NCBI GenBank assembly: GCA_039105265.1
Contig: JAPFFF010000056.1
Span: forward strand, 310,001 to 374,000
DNA: 64,000 bases
DNA from: Tritrichomonas musculus
Taxonomy: Eukaryota > Parabasalia > Tritrichomonadida > Tritrichomonadidae
Reading direction: 5' to 3'
This document shows positions 39,179 through 48,090 of the stretch, piece after piece; position 1 is the first letter of the stretch, and each line of letters starts with the position of its first letter. The notes under the pieces were generated by a model. It searched no databases, was not told the origin of the DNA, and saw only the letters and a list, made by a program, of their open reading frames with translations. The position numbers and the translations under genes were made by a program.

Positions 39179-40123
39179 ATGAAACGTTTCATGAAACCGA
39201 CGCACTTTAATTATAATGAGATTTTATTCTCTAGTGGCTCTGATTATGATGATGACCAAATGAGCTTTGCATTTGAATATGAATCATTCAAACCAACTGT
39301 TAATGAAAAGACATTTAATATTGATGATGAAATGAATAAAGCATATCAACGCAATGAATCAAAAATAAAGAATGAATCAATCAGACCAATCGCAAACGGT
39401 ATCTATTCATATTACAATTCATTAAACATACTCGTTGGTCAGCAAGGTAAAGGAAAGAGTCATATAATGCTACGAGATGTTATTCAAATGTCTCGAATGA
39501 AGAACGCTGGCTTTCATTTAATTGTTTATGTATCACGAAACGGAACAATCAATGATGCAACATTCGAAAGCCAACGCGAATTGATACAGCTACCAATAAA
39601 AACTGTTGCTGACAGCAATGCTGAAGAATATCTTAAACAACTTGATTTATATAAAGAATTGTATAACAAATATTCATCAACACCAAAAATAGTAATCGAA
39701 GGGACGGAGTCCCCTTTTGCGAAGCAAAATGAAAAGAAGTTAAACGATATGTTTGAGTTTCTTCATATCAATAAACTAGGTCAACCAAATAAACCACTAA
39801 ATACTATCATTCTTTGTGAAGACTTCTTGAAATCGAAACTAATTAAATCATCCTATTTTATCAATACCATCAGTCAGCTTCGACATAAGAATCTAATCAT
39901 ATTCGTTAACATCCAGTTCTTCAAAGCTTTAACAACAGAATGGAAAAATAATGCAACATCATTCTTCATCTTTAGTGGTTATTCACGACAGAAACTCGGC
40001 TACATATATCAACAAGTTCCATTTCCAATAGATTTCGAAGAGCTATGGAATCGATACAGAACAATGAAAGCACATCAATTCGTTTTAATCAATGTTCGAA
40101 CTAATAACCTTTCATTCATCTAA
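39179..40123 (+). CDS. ATP: Genome-packaging ATPase (A32/FtsK-HerA type) of element A
   Basis: 314 residues. Walker A GQQGKGKS at 87-94; Walker B IILCED with Glu-Asp near 214-215; then QLRHKNLIIFVNIQFF and a FSGYSRQK turn, as in A32-like packaging ATPases. About 60% identical to the C gene (52702-53583). About ten residues (EGTESPFAKQNE, near 173-184) are extra relative to C and coincide with a hairpin micro-element at 39701-39729. Its end overlaps the minus-strand 152-residue gene by 12 bp. Confidence 0.88.
   Translation: MKRFMKPTHFNYNEILFSSGSDYDDDQMSFAFEYESFKPTVNEKTFNIDDEMNKAYQRNESKIKNESIRPIANGIYSYYNSLNILVGQQGKGKSHIMLRDVIQMSRMKNAGFHLIVYVSRNGTINDATFESQRELIQLPIKTVADSNAEEYLKQLDLYKELYNKYSSTPKIVIEGTESPFAKQNEKKLNDMFEFLHINKLGQPNKPLNTIILCEDFLKSKLIKSSYFINTISQLRHKNLIIFVNIQFFKALTTEWKNNATSFFIFSGYSRQKLGYIYQQVPFPIDFEELWNRYRTMKAHQFVLINVRTNNLSFI
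39701..39729. repeat. Paired hairpin micro-element in frame in the ATPase gene
   Basis: GGGAC-gga-GTCCC (39701-39713) and TTTTGC-gaa-GCAAAA (39715-39729). Related, in reverse complement, to the intergenic pair at 990-1018. The orthologous gene in C lacks it. Confidence 0.8.
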
Positions 40124-40570
40124 TACAATTTGTTGTTGAACACCAACAAACAGCTGTGGTGTATTGATATTATATTTTTGTCTCATTTGTTCAATGAGTT
40201 CTTTTGTTTTCTTATCATTAACTTTCCTGATACTGTAATTATAATACTTGTATTCTTTAAATGATTGTTCTTCATTTGAGCCTTCAACGAAGAACTCAAT
40301 AGATGTTGTTGATATTCTTCTTCTAACATTTGATGTTAATGTTATATATTCGAGCCCGAGTTCAACAATCTTATCATAATATAATCGTTTGAATTCATTA
40401 TCTTTGTTCTTCAATGATATGTATATCACTTTAGATTTATATGCAGCCTTTCCACAAGGTATTGGATATCTATCACACAGAATTGAGAAATCACATTGTT
40501 TGAACTTCTCTGATTCATCCAACATATCAATAAGTGAATTGATGTAATCATAAACTTTTGGTGTTGACAT
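40112..40570 (-). CDS. Conserved ~150-residue Polinton protein, A member
   Basis: 152 residues. Same family as 19977-20429 (B) and 53573-54022 (C): VYDYINSLIDML, CDFSILCDRYP, VIYISLK, RRRI, EFFVEGS, YYNYSI, QLFVGVQQQIVL. Its leader TTTAATTTCACTCTAAAGAT carries a TCACT initiator-like word. It is tail to tail with the ATPase, overlapping by 12 bp, as in C (11 bp). Function unknown. Confidence 0.7.
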   Translation of the reverse strand: MSTPKVYDYINSLIDMLDESEKFKQCDFSILCDRYPIPCGKAAYKSKVIYISLKNKDNEFKRLYYDKIVELGLEYITLTSNVRRRISTTSIEFFVEGSNEEQSFKEYKYYNYSIRKVNDKKTKELIEQMRQKYNINTPQLFVGVQQQIVLDE

Positions 40571-40640
40571 ATCTTTAGAGTGAAATTAAAAAACAAAAAA
40601 CAAAAATAAAAACGTCATTGAAGACACTTCAGATATCTTT

Positions 40641-40847
40641 TTAATAAATGAGTTCTTCAAGTTCAGCAATTAATTCAGCAGGACCGTTGAATTTCTTTAG
40701 TTGTTCAATAAAGTGATTTATCTCTTTTAGTACTTCATCTATGATATCATCATTATCGTAGAGGTATTTTAAAGCGGGTCTCCATCCTTTTAGCTTTTTA
40801 TTGATTCTATTAATGAGAGTGCTTAATGTTTCGGCTTGGTTTGACAT
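40641..40847 (-). CDS. Small helical protein of element A
   Basis: 68 residues (MSNQAETLSTLINRINKKLKGW...), helical and amphipathic with an acidic C-terminus (AELIAELEELIY). It lies just inside the right end region of A. No counterpart was recognised in B or C. Supported only by a clean frame, a T-rich leader and fit with the gene-dense layout. Confidence 0.4.
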   Translation of the reverse strand: MSNQAETLSTLINRINKKLKGWRPALKYLYDNDDIIDEVLKEINHFIEQLKKFNGPAELIAELEELIY

Positions 40848-41060
40848 TATAAATTGCTGATAAAAAAATAAAAAATTTTTGAAAGTTCTATTTTTCGTTG
40901 TTGTTATTTTTGGTCATTAGTCGTGTTGACGGTGGGCTTTAGCCCGACGGAAACCGCCTGATATATACTACTAAACAAGTTCAAAGATGTAAATTCAAAG
41001 ATGAAGATTCAAAGATGAAGATTCAAAGATGAAGATCAAAAGTGGCGACCGTTAACTTTA
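40848..41060. repeat. Right end region of element A
   Basis: Gene-free. Contains hairpin GGGC-ttta-GCCC (about 40935-40946), inverted AGTAGTATATA (40962-40972), four 14-bp units TTCAAAGATGAAGA (starts 40980, 40994, 41008, 41022) and a terminus-like GGCGACCGTTAACT near 41044-41058 comparable with GGCCTACCGTTAACTACT of B. The left end needed for comparison is outside the window. Confidence 0.5.
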
Positions 41061-41090
41061 AAATTTATCTGACCTCCCAAATCAACACCC

Positions 41091-41621
41091 TTACTCTCTA
41101 ACGGTAAAAAATTAACTTACCCTGCTTGGGTAAATTACAAACGAGATCACAAAGCAGCTTATAATGAAAGAGCAGGACCGAAAACCGTAAAAATAGGATC
41201 AGATTATATAAATCCTATCATAGATATCAAGACAGGAGAAATTCAAGTAGAAAATCTTGAAAAGAGTAATAAAACTCATGCTGCTTTCATTAGAATTCTA
41301 GAAAGATTATTCCTATTGGTTTTTGCAGAAATACTCATGTTAGGTGAGAAACCTACACAAGAAAATATACAGGAACTTATAGAAACACAAGTTTTGTCTG
41401 CAGTACCAAAAGAAATTAAAGAAAACAAAGATTTCTATACAAAACGTCTAACAGCTATTGTAGATAAACTTTATGGTAGTGGTAGTGGATACGCAAATTA
41501 TAAAGACCAGTACAAGAAACAACAAATAGAACGTAAGAGTGAAGTTCATCACTATGATATCAAAACCAAAGATGCTCTTTCAAGTGACGATAATGATAAT
41601 GATGATGAAGATGAAGCTTAA
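41091..41621 (+). pseudogene. Partial gene: C-terminal piece of the large conserved Polinton protein
   Basis: The frame is open leftward past the first ATG. NGKKLTYPAWVNY, SDYINPIIDIKTGEIQVE and FLLVFAEILM match FNGKILTYEQW, KIIDKAIDITSGELKVE and MHYIDYVVFGV of the A protein (3609-5903). It ends in an acidic tail DDNDNDDEDEA. It abuts the right end of A, which is the main sign that A inserted here. It converges on the 517-residue gene with a 4-bp overlap. Confidence 0.6.
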
Positions 41622-43171
41622 ATATTTAAAATAGAATCGTCGATTTCAGATGGAGATAGAACTTTTTTATTTTTGGTTTGTCTTCTTTTAGGTTCAGCTC
41701 GGTCCTCAGCTCGGTCCTCTGTCCCTCGCAGATTCTCATCTTTTACAATTCTCATACTTGCAGTATATGTTTTATTTAAATTTGGTTGGGGTGGCCTAGG
41801 TGGGAAAATTTGTTTTGAGCTCGAGCTTTGTGGTGGACTCGCTAAAGCTCGTCCTGAGCTTGGTTGTTGTTGTTGTTGTTGGGCCTTCGCGCGTTCTCCG
41901 AGTGTCGAACGAGGCAGGTAGGCTCGGCCGGAGCTTGGTTGTTGTTGGGGTTTCGGTGCTGGTGCTGGTTTATCATCATCCATAACAAGATAGCCATATT
42001 GAATTTCCACAGGCTCACTATCACTATCACTAGGATAAACTTTCTTTTCTTCATTATGTGCTCTTCTTATTCTATCTCTAACAAGCTTTGTAGATTTTGG
42101 TATAATTTCTTTTTTCTTACAGCCTGCCTCGCGTAGGCTCGGCCGGAGCGCCACTGTCTTTTTTGGTACTGGGGGTTTTGGGGGTTTTGGTACTTGAGTC
42201 GAACGTGCGTGATATAGAGGTAATGCTAGCCTCTGTTGATAAGGATGATTGTCAAATATTAAAGATTCATTTGGATCAATATCAAGTTCTGTTTTTTCTG
42301 TTGGAAAGTCATGTAAATTTGTATTTACATTAGCATTCTGTCTCTTATATATTATAGCTTTGTACCTACCCTCACCAACAAGATCATAAGGTTTGTTGTA
42401 TATTATTTTTCCAGTTTGAATATCGAGCTTAGGAGCTTCATTGAATTTTCTTATTTCTTCTTGTCTCTTTTTATGATATTCAGCTTCTTTTTTCTTTTTC
42501 TTTTGTTCAGCCTTTTTCATTTGTTTTTCTTGTTCTTCTTTCTCTAATCTTCGTTTTTCTTTAAGTTCTGCTCTCTCTTGTGGAGATAAACAAGGAAATG
42601 TTGGAGGTTCTTGTGTACGAGCTCTATTATCCTGGTAACAGCAAAAATTATACCAGTGTTTTTGAGAATAATTTTTTGGTAAGATTTCTGGGTGAATTTG
42701 ATCAACTTTTTGTGAAAGTTGGCTTACATACTTTTCTTTAATTTCATCATCACAATCAGGATCAAGTTTGAAAGGGTATATGAACTCACTTGACTCTGTT
42801 AATTTACTTACAACTTTTATTTCTGCGAACTTTGGTTTGAAAGAATCAAGATTAAAAGCATATAATAATCTTGATTTACTATAATCTATATCTCTATCTT
42901 TCATTAGAACAACAACCTCCCTTCCACAAATAAAACGTATAACAAGAATTATTGTTGGAAAATAGTCTTCTTCAAGTTTGATATAGTAGCATGGATATGT
43001 GTCTATTACAGCTTGTCCTTTGCTCAAGCACATTTTTGGTAATTCATATTTTATTGGAAAGGCGTATATCACATATCCTTTTGTACTAACAGCGAGTGTA
43101 GAATAATTTACATCATCACATACTATTTCTTTTCCTGGTCTGACAGACATTTCTAATAAATAAGAAGACAA
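41618..43171 (-). CDS. Structural protein with long disordered tail (element C)
   Basis: 517 residues. Globular beta-rich N-terminus to about residue 170, then a Lys/Glu coiled region (ERAELKEKRRLEKEEQEKQMKK) and a Pro/Gln/Ser-rich tail with PSSGRA repeats and AEDRAEDRAEP. The counterpart in A is 2481-3608. Several GC-rich short repeats lie in the tail (41835-41940 and 42121-42150), sharing GCTCCGGCCGAGCCTAC in two different reading frames. The start overlaps the previous gene's end by 19 bp. Function unknown, probably virion. Confidence 0.6.
   Translation of the reverse strand: MSSYLLEMSVRPGKEIVCDDVNYSTLAVSTKGYVIYAFPIKYELPKMCLSKGQAVIDTYPCYYIKLEEDYFPTIILVIRFICGREVVVLMKDRDIDYSKSRLLYAFNLDSFKPKFAEIKVVSKLTESSEFIYPFKLDPDCDDEIKEKYVSQLSQKVDQIHPEILPKNYSQKHWYNFCCYQDNRARTQEPPTFPCLSPQERAELKEKRRLEKEEQEKQMKKAEQKKKKKEAEYHKKRQEEIRKFNEAPKLDIQTGKIIYNKPYDLVGEGRYKAIIYKRQNANVNTNLHDFPTEKTELDIDPNESLIFDNHPYQQRLALPLYHARSTQVPKPPKPPVPKKTVALRPSLREAGCKKKEIIPKSTKLVRDRIRRAHNEEKKVYPSDSDSEPVEIQYGYLVMDDDKPAPAPKPQQQPSSGRAYLPRSTLGERAKAQQQQQQPSSGRALASPPQSSSSKQIFPPRPPQPNLNKTYTASMRIVKDENLRGTEDRAEDRAEPKRRQTKNKKVLSPSEIDDSILNI
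41830..42152. repeat. GC-rich short repeats in the tail of the 517-residue gene
   Basis: The word GCTCCGGCCGAGCC (minus-strand sense), a small hairpin, occurs near 41925-41940 and 42133-42150, and a related GCTC-aggac-GAGC hairpin near 41850. The two main copies are read in different frames, so DNA rather than protein similarity is conserved. Confidence 0.55.
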
Positions 43172-43482
43172 CTTAGTATGAATGCAGAAGGTACAATATC
43201 ATTTCCGTAAAGATCTGTGAACCAGATTTTGTAATTTCGTTCATGTCCAAGAAACAAATATTTTCTATATTTGGTTTGTCTTCTGTTGGCCAACATTATA
43301 AAATTATCACAGTAACCATATTGCTGAACTATATTACTGTGCACCATCAAATCTCCAACAAGAGTATCTTTCACAATTGCACCTACATACTGAACTACGA
43401 TATACCTTTTGTTTCTGCTGCTTACAAATTCTAGAGGAAGCTGAAAATCTTTATCTTGTGTATGGAAATATTGTTTTGGCAT
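43153..43482 (-). CDS. Small conserved protein, possible penton-type minor capsid (C)
   Basis: 109 residues, orthologue of 2118-2468 in A: KQYFHTQDKDFQLP, NKRYIVVQYVGAIV, GDLMVHSNIV, FIMLANRRQTKYRKY, KIWFTDLYG, FILSCLLIY. It lies directly after the integrase as in A. The strand pattern at the C-terminus suggests a jelly-roll end; role inferred. Confidence 0.65.
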   Translation of the reverse strand: MPKQYFHTQDKDFQLPLEFVSSRNKRYIVVQYVGAIVKDTLVGDLMVHSNIVQQYGYCDNFIMLANRRQTKYRKYLFLGHERNYKIWFTDLYGNDIVPSAFILSCLLIY

Positions 43483-44085
43483 TTATTACAAACCAAAGTA
43501 CAATTTATAATCTGTATCAAGTTTATCATAGTTATCAGCAACTTTCTTGGTATATGCAATAGGAACTTGTGCTATTTTATTATTTTGAAGTTTACAAATG
43601 ACATTACCATTAGAGTATGCTAAGAAAGTTGCAATTTCATTAAAGACTCTTCTACGTTTATCAAATTTCTTTTCAGTCTTGCCGTAATCAACATGAACAA
43701 GAATTATATTTCCTTTCTTGTATGTTAGTAGACCTTTGTGCTTCTGTTTTTGCTGTATCTCCTGTAATTTGCTTCTCATCATTCTTATATACTTCCATTC
43801 AAGGTCAGTATTATTTTGCATTTGTGCAGGTGTATAGTAAATATATTTTCCTGGTAACTTTACTTCTGTTTCATCTTCGTCAGTATAATTGTAGTTTCTT
43901 AGTCTTAAGGATCTATGAGGAGTATTATTATAGTAGAGTACCATTTGCTGCATAAAATTGTTGTTTGCTATTTTTGTGTCGTTTGCACCAAAAGAATTTC
44001 GTAAAGTTCGTATTACAGAGTCTACAGTCTTATGGGCGAGAGCAAATGGAGAAGAATTTACTACAAATTTGATTCTGTATACTGA

Positions 44086-44094
44086 CCAAGATTT
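44086..44094. repeat. MULE target-site duplication, left copy (CCAAGATTT)
   Basis: CCAAGATTT occurs here and again at 47428-47436, immediately outside the MULE ends. Nine bases is the standard Mutator length. Confidence 0.9.
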
Positions 44095-44466
44095 GGATGC
44101 GGAAAAAAATTCCAACTTGGAATTTCCAAGTTTTTTTTATTTCACATGTCAAGAAAACTTGGAAATTCCAAGTTTTTTTTTCCCTGAGCTTTTCTTCAAC
44201 AATAGCAAGAACAAAATGATAAAAAACGCGTTAATACTTTAATATAATAAGTTATCAATATCATTTGGCAATTTTTTTCGTGCATTTCATCCAAATCTTA
44301 AAATGCTGATACTGATATCATTACGCCATGCATCTCAAAATACAAAAACAAATGCAAATTTACCGCTATCAACACTTTAATAACAATATACGATTCATTT
44401 ACCATGCAAATTTCGAAATTTTCATTTTGACTCTCATAATTAATATTTTCAGTAATTATACTAGCA
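44095..44466 (+). repeat. MULE left terminal inverted repeat
   Basis: About 372 bp, matching 47059-47427 inverted. Near the end are two palindromes, AACTTGGAATTTCCAAGTT (44114-44132) and AACTTGGAAATTCCAAGTT (44156-44174), 23 bp apart, likely transposase-binding or hairpin-forming sites. Confidence 0.9.
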
Positions 44467-44548
44467 TAATCAATATACATAATTACATTAATATGGAAAA
44501 TTATTTTATGCTAGTATAATTAATATGAAGTATGAACTAATTTTTTAT

Positions 44549-44630
44549 CCTACCGAATGTTTTTTTAAAAAATTTTCAAAAAGTTCTAACAATTCATTCA
44601 AAAAGTTGTGATAAACCATTCAAATATTAT
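44549..44630. repeat. Subterminal motifs of the MULE upstream of its gene
   Basis: CCTACCGAATGTTTTT (about 44549) recurs inverted at 46781-46796. ATTCAAAAAGTT and ATAAACCATTC (44575-44625) recur inverted at about 46750-46855. TTCAAAAAGTTC here is the word also found in the inverted repeats of element B. The 44467-44664 stretch has no gene. Confidence 0.6.
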
Positions 44631-44664
44631 ACAAATTCGTTTAGTTTTTCCATTTCTAATCTTG

Positions 44665-46659
44665 ATGGAAACATCGAAAATAGAACTCGTCAATTTTTTT
44701 GAAAATAGGGACGAAATGATTCAATATTGCATAAATTTAGCACGTACAAAATCAATAAAGTTTAATATTCTAAATTCTGGAAATTATTATAAAATTCAAT
44801 GCAAAGATCAGGATTGTCCTTTTCAAATCACTTTTAATTTAAGAGATTCCAAAAAATGCAAAAAAGGTTATTATCTAGTTCTCAAAGGTACCAATCTCAA
44901 TCATAAAATTAATTGTTCTCATTCAATCCAAAATATTCGTGATTCCCTTGATCCTCACGCTCTAGCCGAACGTATATCTGATTCATTTAAAGAATCAATG
45001 CCATCAATTAATCAAGTAAAAAATATACTTAAAATAATTTCAGGTAAAGACTTTACAAAAAATGAATCAAAATACATACGCCATCTTGCTAAAGGAATAT
45101 TTTTCAATCATACAAAGGGATCATTAGGCCAATTGATAGACCTAGCCGAAAAATTTAAGAATGAACACAACTGGGAATTGAATTACGACTTTTTTGAAGG
45201 AACTTTAACAGCTATTATACTGTTTCCACCATGGGCAAGAAAAGTTCTTAAGTCATACCCAAATCCTCTTATAGTTGACGCAACTTTTTCAAAAGAAGAT
45301 ATTCGATTCACAACATGCGCCGTTATTGATGGTGAATTACATACACAAATAGTTGGTATTGTTCTAAGAGGGACAGAGGATTCAAAAGGATATCGATATA
45401 TCTTTGATATGATTGAGAATGAACTGCCCGATGTCCATTTCACAGTAATTTCTGATATGGCTCCATGTATAGAAAAAGCTTGTCGTGATAGTTTTGGGAA
45501 AAAATATAATTTAATATATTGCTTATTTCATTTAAAAGAAAACTTTTTAAAAAAGTTTCAATTCAAGCCAAGTGTAAATTTATGGAAATGCTTAAAACAT
45601 TTAATGCAAGGAAAAATATCTGATGACACTTTTCAAGCACTTTGGATCAAAGAAGAATCGCAAGTTGATTCAGAACTCAAAGGTCTTTATTATTTAAGCA
45701 ATATTGCTCATCACTTTTTATCAAATCCAAAGATTCACAAACGAAACATTGTATCGTCACAACGTTTAGAAATGTTTAATAATATTATTAAATTGAAATC
45801 AAACAACGCATATTATATGCTTCAAGAATGTTTCACCATTTCAACTGAATGGTTTGAGGCATCTGCTTCTAGAATTCACAAGGAAAATCAATTATTAACT
45901 GATTCAGCAAATCAATTAATTGACAAAATGATACTTAAAGATGCTCGCAACGAATTTTACGATGATGAGTATCATTTAGTCGGCCAAAAAGGTAAATGCG
46001 TTTGTTATATCGACACAGACTTAGGAATTCCTTGTCCAAAACAGATACGCTTCTTAAGAGAAAACAATATTGATTTATATAAAGCTGTTTCAAAAGATTG
46101 GCTTTTTTCCACATTTCATGAGGCGTTTGGTACAATTACTTGTAATGTTAGCCTTAATAATCATTCTTATGAAAAAGTTGTTCAAACTGATCAATTAAAA
46201 GTGCAAGATGCAGATTTAATTGCTTCAAAAATCAGATATCTATATCAGAATTCTCCAGAATATAGGGAAAAAATAAATGATCTTATTCATCAAGCCCAAA
46301 TTGACATACAATTACCACTTTTTTCATTATTGAACAAGCCTAAAAAAAAGCAAAAAAAACGATATATTAGTTCTATAGAAGAAAATAACTTGGACAAAGA
46401 TAAATCTCTTATATTCAAAATAATTCAACGTCATGTCGAAGGGAGGAAAGTCACAATTTCTGCTCTTGTATCACTTGCAAATCAATTATGCGATACAAAT
46501 CCAGCCATACCAAGATTAAAATACACAGTTAAAACTAAAAAGGCCATAATTGATTGGTATTTTAAAAATTGGACAATGATCAGCAAAGCTTTTGCAGATA
46601 TTCCTAACCAGGCTCCAAATGGCGTTATTGTTTCTGATGATGAAAATGAAATATTTTAA
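44665..46659 (+). CDS. MULE transposase
   Basis: About 664 residues from the ATG at 44665 (a GTG at 44608 in frame is less likely). N-terminal zinc-binding domain of FLYWCH/WRKY-GCM1 style, residues about 46-86 (CKDQDCPF...HKINCSH). The MULE catalytic domain has Asp near 205 (LIVDATF), Asp near 264 (VISDMAP) and a candidate Glu near 369 (QRLEMFN), with YCLFHLKENF between. The C-terminus is basic (KPKKKQKKRY) and helical. It cuts and pastes the element. The frame is fully open, so it may be active. Confidence 0.92.
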   Translation: METSKIELVNFFENRDEMIQYCINLARTKSIKFNILNSGNYYKIQCKDQDCPFQITFNLRDSKKCKKGYYLVLKGTNLNHKINCSHSIQNIRDSLDPHALAERISDSFKESMPSINQVKNILKIISGKDFTKNESKYIRHLAKGIFFNHTKGSLGQLIDLAEKFKNEHNWELNYDFFEGTLTAIILFPPWARKVLKSYPNPLIVDATFSKEDIRFTTCAVIDGELHTQIVGIVLRGTEDSKGYRYIFDMIENELPDVHFTVISDMAPCIEKACRDSFGKKYNLIYCLFHLKENFLKKFQFKPSVNLWKCLKHLMQGKISDDTFQALWIKEESQVDSELKGLYYLSNIAHHFLSNPKIHKRNIVSSQRLEMFNNIIKLKSNNAYYMLQECFTISTEWFEASASRIHKENQLLTDSANQLIDKMILKDARNEFYDDEYHLVGQKGKCVCYIDTDLGIPCPKQIRFLRENNIDLYKAVSKDWLFSTFHEAFGTITCNVSLNNHSYEKVVQTDQLKVQDADLIASKIRYLYQNSPEYREKINDLIHQAQIDIQLPLFSLLNKPKKKQKKRYISSIEENNLDKDKSLIFKIIQRHVEGRKVTISALVSLANQLCDTNPAIPRLKYTVKTKKAIIDWYFKNWTMISKAFADIPNQAPNGVIVSDDENEIF

Positions 46660-47058
46660 ATTTAATAAATATTTTTTTTTTTTAACATGATCTATTTTAA
46701 TAAATTTTTTTTTTACTTTTTTCTTTTTAACATGATCAATTATTATATCTGAATGGTTTATAAGAAGCTTTAATGAATCAAAAAACATTCGGTAGGAATA
46801 AAAAAAGCACCGAACTTTTTTTTTTTTGAATGGTTTATTAAAACTTTTTGAATTAATTGTGATACATTCTTAGATTATCTAAATATTAAGCTAATATTAT
46901 ACCTTTTTCCTGAGTTTAAAAGCATATTATAAAAATAAATAAATAAAAAAAATATCGTGAGAGAAAGTTATATATGGATTTTTTTTTTTTTAATTTAGGA
47001 AAGATATCTTTTTTTTTATTTCCTATTTGAATTTTTCGGATAGATACATTTATTTAAT
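46660..47058. other. Gene-free 3' region of the MULE
   Basis: About 400 bp of very AT-rich DNA with long T runs, a second TTAACATGATC word, the inverted copies of the subterminal motifs (46750-46855) and AACTTTTTGAA near 46838. Nothing else is seen. Confidence 0.6.
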
Positions 47059-47427
47059 GCTAGTATAATTATTGAATATTAATTATGAGAGTCAAAATGA
47101 AAATTTCGAAATTTGCATGGTAAATGAATCGTATATTGTTATTAAAGTGTTGATAGCGGTAAATTTGCATTTGTTTTTGTATTTTGAGATGCATGGCGTA
47201 ATGATATCAGTATCAGCATTTTAAGATTTGGATGAAATGCACGAAAAAAATTGCCAAATGATATTGATAACTTATTATATTAAAGTATTAACGCGTTTTT
47301 TATCATTTTGTTCTTGCTATTGTTGAAGAAAAGCTCAGGGAAAAAAAAACTTGGAATTTCCAAGTTTTCTTGACATGTGAAATAAAAAAAACTTGGAAAT
47401 TCCAAGTTGGAATTTTTTTCCTAATCC
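47059..47427 (-). repeat. MULE right terminal inverted repeat
   Basis: Inverted match of 44095-44466; the CCAAGATTT duplication follows at 47428-47436. Confidence 0.9.
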
Positions 47428-48046
47428 CCAAGATTTAATAGAATTTACATCAAATTCGTCATTGTATGTTGGCAATATTTTCTTTAGTATTCCTGTGTTA
47501 TGATTGTTAATAATTTCCTCTAGTATTTTATCCTTACCTCTCAAGTTACTTTCACGAACAATATTGTGAATTGCAGGAACAAATGAAACAGAATCATCTT
47601 CTAACCTAAGAGCAATAATATCATTCTTCACAGCAAGCAAACTTTTCTCTCCATCACACTTGATAGTAACAATATTTACATCATATTTTACAATAATATT
47701 TACAATTTCCTCTGATAACGTTCCTGCTTTTCGATTTTCTATTGGCTCTACTATCAAGAATCTTGTATTAACGTTAATCATGACAAGGTAAATAGTGTTC
47801 TTCACAAACATTAAATCTACTTCCCAGCAACCAGGTTCGTTACTAAAATTAGGTTTCATATACTGGGCGCAGGATTTAAGTCTATAATCTTGTACATATG
47901 GTTCTTTGGGGATGTTGTGAAATTCAAAATACTTGTACTTACTACTAAATGGGTATTTTAACATGAGAGTTTTTAATGAAAACAATATTGTGAGTTAAGG
48001 TTGAGGGGGGAAAACAAAAATAAGGTGAAAGTTTTTTGATTCGAGT

Positions 48047-48088
48047 CGGAGAATTCTCCGAGTCGAGTATGATACGGGAATTCCCGTA
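48047..48088. repeat. Two GAATTC-centred palindromes after the HNH gene
   Basis: CGGAGAATTCTCCG (48047-48060) and TACGGGAATTCCCGTA (48073-48088), ending 3 bp from the stop of the HNH gene. A third palindrome of the same type, CTCGGAATTCCGAG, is at 48727-48740 on the gene's other side. Confidence 0.75.
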
Positions 48089-48090
48089 CC

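Larger units (their letters stand above)
1..41060. mobile_element. Element A: Polinton/Maverick-type element, interrupted by element B
   Basis: Its left end lies outside the window; B (11788-38184) splits it. Parts seen: major capsid, integrase, small jelly-roll-like gene, two structural genes of unknown role, fibre gene, DNA polymerase B, small conserved genes, packaging ATPase. The right end is placed near 41060, where an inverted GTTAACGGT-like terminus resembles the end of B and gene content switches to element C. The element is broken (at least one damaged region besides the B insertion). It is older than B but its genes remain well conserved, so middle-aged. The exact right end is inferred. 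Confidence 0.75.
44095..47427 (+). mobile_element. Complete Mutator-like element (MULE), 3333 bp
   Basis: Bounded by inverted repeats of about 370 bp (44095-44466 and 47059-47427) that start GGATGCGGAAAAAAATTCC / GGATTAGGAAAAAAATTCC, with 9-bp target duplications. It encodes one open transposase of about 664 residues. The two repeats differ by a few bases and small indels. It inserted into the integrase gene of C. Likely autonomous and fairly recent. Confidence 0.95.
43486..47985 (-). pseudogene. INT: Integrase gene of element C, interrupted by the MULE
   Basis: Coding on both sides of the MULE matches the integrase of A: PFSSKYKYFEFHNIP, GCWEVDLMFVKNTIYLVMINVNTRFLIVEPIE and IKCDGEKS on the right side, and HKTVDSVIRTLRNSFGA, YYNNTPHRSLRL, LTYKKGNIILVHVDYGKTEKK on the left side. 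The interruption is a clean insertion with a 9-bp target duplication. It lies between the HNH gene and the small jelly-roll-like gene. Confidence 0.85.

Noticed and set aside
21587-39729. Paired hairpins as ordinary transcription terminators
   Set aside because: Most lie within open coding regions and keep the reading frame. Terminator function remains possible only for the intergenic ones (990-1018, 27570-27628).
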